Shown one piece after another: positions 5,256 through 6,599 of a DNA stretch of 6,599 nucleotides. How positions within the stretch are numbered: position 1 is the stretch's first letter; every line of letters starts with the position of its first letter. The notes below the pieces were generated by a model. The model worked only from the letters and a program-made list of their open reading frames with translations. It was not told where the DNA came from and searched no databases. The stretch is from JACVSF01 sp036702855 (GTDB lineage: Bacteria > Cyanobacteriota > Cyanobacteriia > Phormidesmidales > Phormidesmidaceae). The stretch is from contig DATNQF010000014.1 in NCBI GenBank assembly GCA_036702855.1, positions 1 through 6,599 of the forward strand, written 5' to 3'. The position numbers and the translations under genes are program-made.

Positions 5256-5269
5256 GTCGGTTCCTTTAC
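5256..5269 (+). promoter_or_regulatory. NtcA-like site upstream of the aldo/keto reductase gene
   Basis: GTC-N8-TAC differs by one base from the consensus GTA-N8-TAC bound by the cyanobacterial nitrogen regulator NtcA. A -10-like TAATCT (5289-5294) begins 19 bases after it; NtcA-activated promoters usually have about 22 bases here. It lies 44 bases before the aldo/keto reductase ATG and about 240 bases from cynS. A match this loose occurs often by chance. Confidence 0.2.
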
Positions 5270-5312
5270 AATGCGAAGAAAACGCACTTAATCTCCAAAA
5301 TCTCTCCTCTTT

Positions 5313-6503
5313 ATGCAATACCGCCGCTTTGGTCGCACAGAACTGCAAATGCCTGTCTTTTCCTGTGGCGGAATGCGCTATCAGCATTCCTGGAAGGATC
5401 TGTCCCTAGATCAGATTGCTCAGAACAACCAGGAAAATCTAGAAACAACCATTCGTCGCGCTCTTGAAGTAGGCATTAACCACATTGAAACGGCACGGGG
5501 CTATGGTACCTCCGAGGTCCAATTGGGACAGATCTTGCCCACCCTGCCCCGAGAGGAAATCATTGTGCAAACTAAGGTGTCGCCTACCGCTGATCCCAAC
5601 GACTTTCGCCAGACGCTAGAGCAATCCCTAACAAATCTGCGGCTTGATACAGTTGATCTTTTAGGCATTCATGGCATCAACACAGCAGAACTGTTGGAAT
5701 ATACTCTCCGCCCCGGCGGCTGCTTGGAAGTTGCACAGTCATTTCAACGTCAGGGGCGAGTGCGCCACATTGGGTTCTCCACCCACGCGCCCCTATGGGT
5801 GATTGTAAAAGCTATTGAGTCGGGCCAGTTCGACTACGTCAATCTGCACTGGTACTACATACTGCAAGACAATTGGCCTGCTATTGAAGCAGCGACTCAG
5901 CAGGATATGGGCGTTTTTATCATCAGCCCGTCCGATAAAGGAGGTCATCTCTACAATCCTTCTCAAAAGCTGGCGAATTTGTGTGCTCCCCTTAGCCCCT
6001 TGGTCTTTAATGACTTATTTTGTCTGAGCCATCCCCAAATCCATACGCTCAGCATTGGGGCTGCTCAACCCACCGATTTTGACGAGCACCTAAAAACGCT
6101 ACCTTTGCTAAATCAAGCCACTGACATCCTGCCTCCAATTCTCTATAGATTGGAGCAAGCAGCCGTAGAGGCCTTGGGAAGTGACTGGCTACGCACTTGG
6201 AAAGTAGGGCTGCCCACGCCTGAGGAAACCCCTGGTAACGTCAATATCCCTGCTATCTTATGGCTGCGGAATTTACTAGAAGCCTTTGACATGGAGGCGT
6301 TTGCTAAAGCTCGCTATAACTTGTTAGGTAATGGCGGCCACTGGTTTCCTGGGCAAAAGGCCGAAAGCTTAGATCAACTCAATTTAAGCACCTGCTTAAA
6401 GCGGAGTCCTCATGCCCATAAAATTCCCCTGCTACTGACAGAAACGCACCACCGCTTATCCGGCCAAGCTCTACAGCGGTTGTCCCAGGAAAAAGCAGGT
6501 TAG
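5313..6503 (+). CDS. Aldo/keto reductase family oxidoreductase (COG1453-like)
   Basis: This is a predicted cytoplasmic NAD(P)H-dependent reductase of carbonyl compounds; its substrate is unknown. The 396-residue protein starts MQYRRFGRTELQMPVFSCGG, the standard first strand of the family, so ATG 5313 is well supported although no ribosome binding site is visible. The (beta/alpha)8 barrel occupies about 1-255. Its catalytic positions are E59 (in HIETARGYGTSE, where the family usually has Asp), Y64, K88 (IIVQTKV) and H120 (LLGIHGI). HIGFSTH (152-158) and FIISPSDKGG (202-211) are further family motifs, the latter near the cofactor site. A helical extension (about 260-396) resembles the C-terminal region of COG1453 proteins, but the CxxCxxC iron-sulphur cysteines found in some of them are absent. 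The gene is divergent from cynS and followed by a hairpin. The family is confident; the activity is not. Confidence 0.88.
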   Translation: MQYRRFGRTELQMPVFSCGGMRYQHSWKDLSLDQIAQNNQENLETTIRRALEVGINHIETARGYGTSEVQLGQILPTLPREEIIVQTKVSPTADPNDFRQTLEQSLTNLRLDTVDLLGIHGINTAELLEYTLRPGGCLEVAQSFQRQGRVRHIGFSTHAPLWVIVKAIESGQFDYVNLHWYYILQDNWPAIEAATQQDMGVFIISPSDKGGHLYNPSQKLANLCAPLSPLVFNDLFCLSHPQIHTLSIGAAQPTDFDEHLKTLPLLNQATDILPPILYRLEQAAVEALGSDWLRTWKVGLPTPEETPGNVNIPAILWLRNLLEAFDMEAFAKARYNLLGNGGHWFPGQKAESLDQLNLSTCLKRSPHAHKIPLLLTETHHRLSGQALQRLSQEKAG

Positions 6504-6545
6504 TTGCTCAGTTTGATGGGGAACCCTTAGAACAGAATTAAGTGC

Positions 6546-6594
6546 AGCGAAGCAGATCCTAAGGCCACTTAAACCTTAGGGATGCAGCTTCGCT
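6546..6594 (+). terminator. Long hairpin after the aldo/keto reductase gene, probable terminator
   Basis: AGCGAAGC (6546-6553) pairs with GCTTCGCT (6587-6594). Inside it, ATCCTAAGG (6556-6564) pairs with CCTTAGG-AT (6574-6583), with one bulged G (6581). A small internal loop separates the two stems and the apical loop is 9 bases. Only TTC follows before the window ends, so the U-run is weak. The hairpin lies 42 bases after the stop codon and is best read as the transcript end, possibly bidirectional. Confidence 0.5.
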
Positions 6595-6599
6595 TTCAA

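Larger units (their letters stand above)
5018..5312. promoter_or_regulatory. Divergent intergenic region between cynS and the aldo/keto reductase gene
   Basis: No gene is supported in these 295 bases. They hold a HIP1 site extended to the 12-bp palindrome GTGCGATCGCAC (5056-5067) and a -35-like TTGATA on the minus strand (5097-5092) without a good -10. They also hold an inverted pair GGATCT (5118-5123) and AGATCC (5150-5155) around two T-runs, a small stem GTTAG/CTAAC (5157-5161 with 5169-5173) and an NtcA-like site (5256-5269). Promoters for both genes must lie here, but none is clear. Confidence 0.4.

Noticed and set aside
5193..5467. Short frames on both strands between cynS and the aldo/keto reductase start.
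   Set aside because: They overlap the start of the reductase or lack any family resemblance and start signals.

Overview
The window is chromosomal DNA from a cyanobacterium, probably a filamentous or Leptolyngbya-like lineage, although the genus cannot be fixed from this sequence. The clearest sign is five copies of the 8-bp palindrome GCGATCGC (HIP1) at 2125, 2832, 2954, 3681 and 5058. About 0.1 copy would be expected by chance in this length. The gene content agrees: an EF-G of the cyanobacterial Slr1463 type, a small protein resembling the cyanobacterial DUF6464 family, and a cyanase. Base composition is moderate throughout, and there is no insertion sequence, CRISPR array, integrase, tRNA or rRNA.

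Layout. Positions 1-190 (minus strand) hold the first 63 codons of an AraC-type regulator that runs off the left edge. A divergent intergenic region (191-402) follows, with an intrinsic-terminator-like hairpin in the regulator's leader. Then comes a plus-strand block. It has an EF-G paralogue (403-2490), three stem-loops ending in a strong terminator (2496-2589), a four-cysteine hypothetical protein (2632-3015) and a DUF4112 membrane protein (3073-3567). A convergent zone with hairpins (3597-3724) separates this from a minus-strand block: a small unrecognised gene (3728-3982), then cynS (4568-5017) overlapping a DUF1348 NTF2-like gene (4134-4568) in a TAATG stop/start junction. Divergent from cynS, an aldo/keto reductase gene (5313-6503) fills the right end and is followed by a long hairpin at the window edge.

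Function. The EF-G drives ribosomal translocation. It is not in a str-operon setting, because no rpsL, rpsG or tuf lies beside it. It keeps two cysteines at the positions reported as the redox pair of Synechocystis Slr1463. Cyanase converts cyanate and bicarbonate to ammonia and CO2. The overlapping DUF1348 gene is probably translated together with it, which makes a functional link the most testable idea here. The other genes look like ordinary housekeeping or accessory neighbours with no obvious shared pathway. I see no clear undescribed multi-gene system. The best leads are the cynS-DUF1348 coupling and several hairpins that pair fully (through G-U) only in minus-strand RNA.
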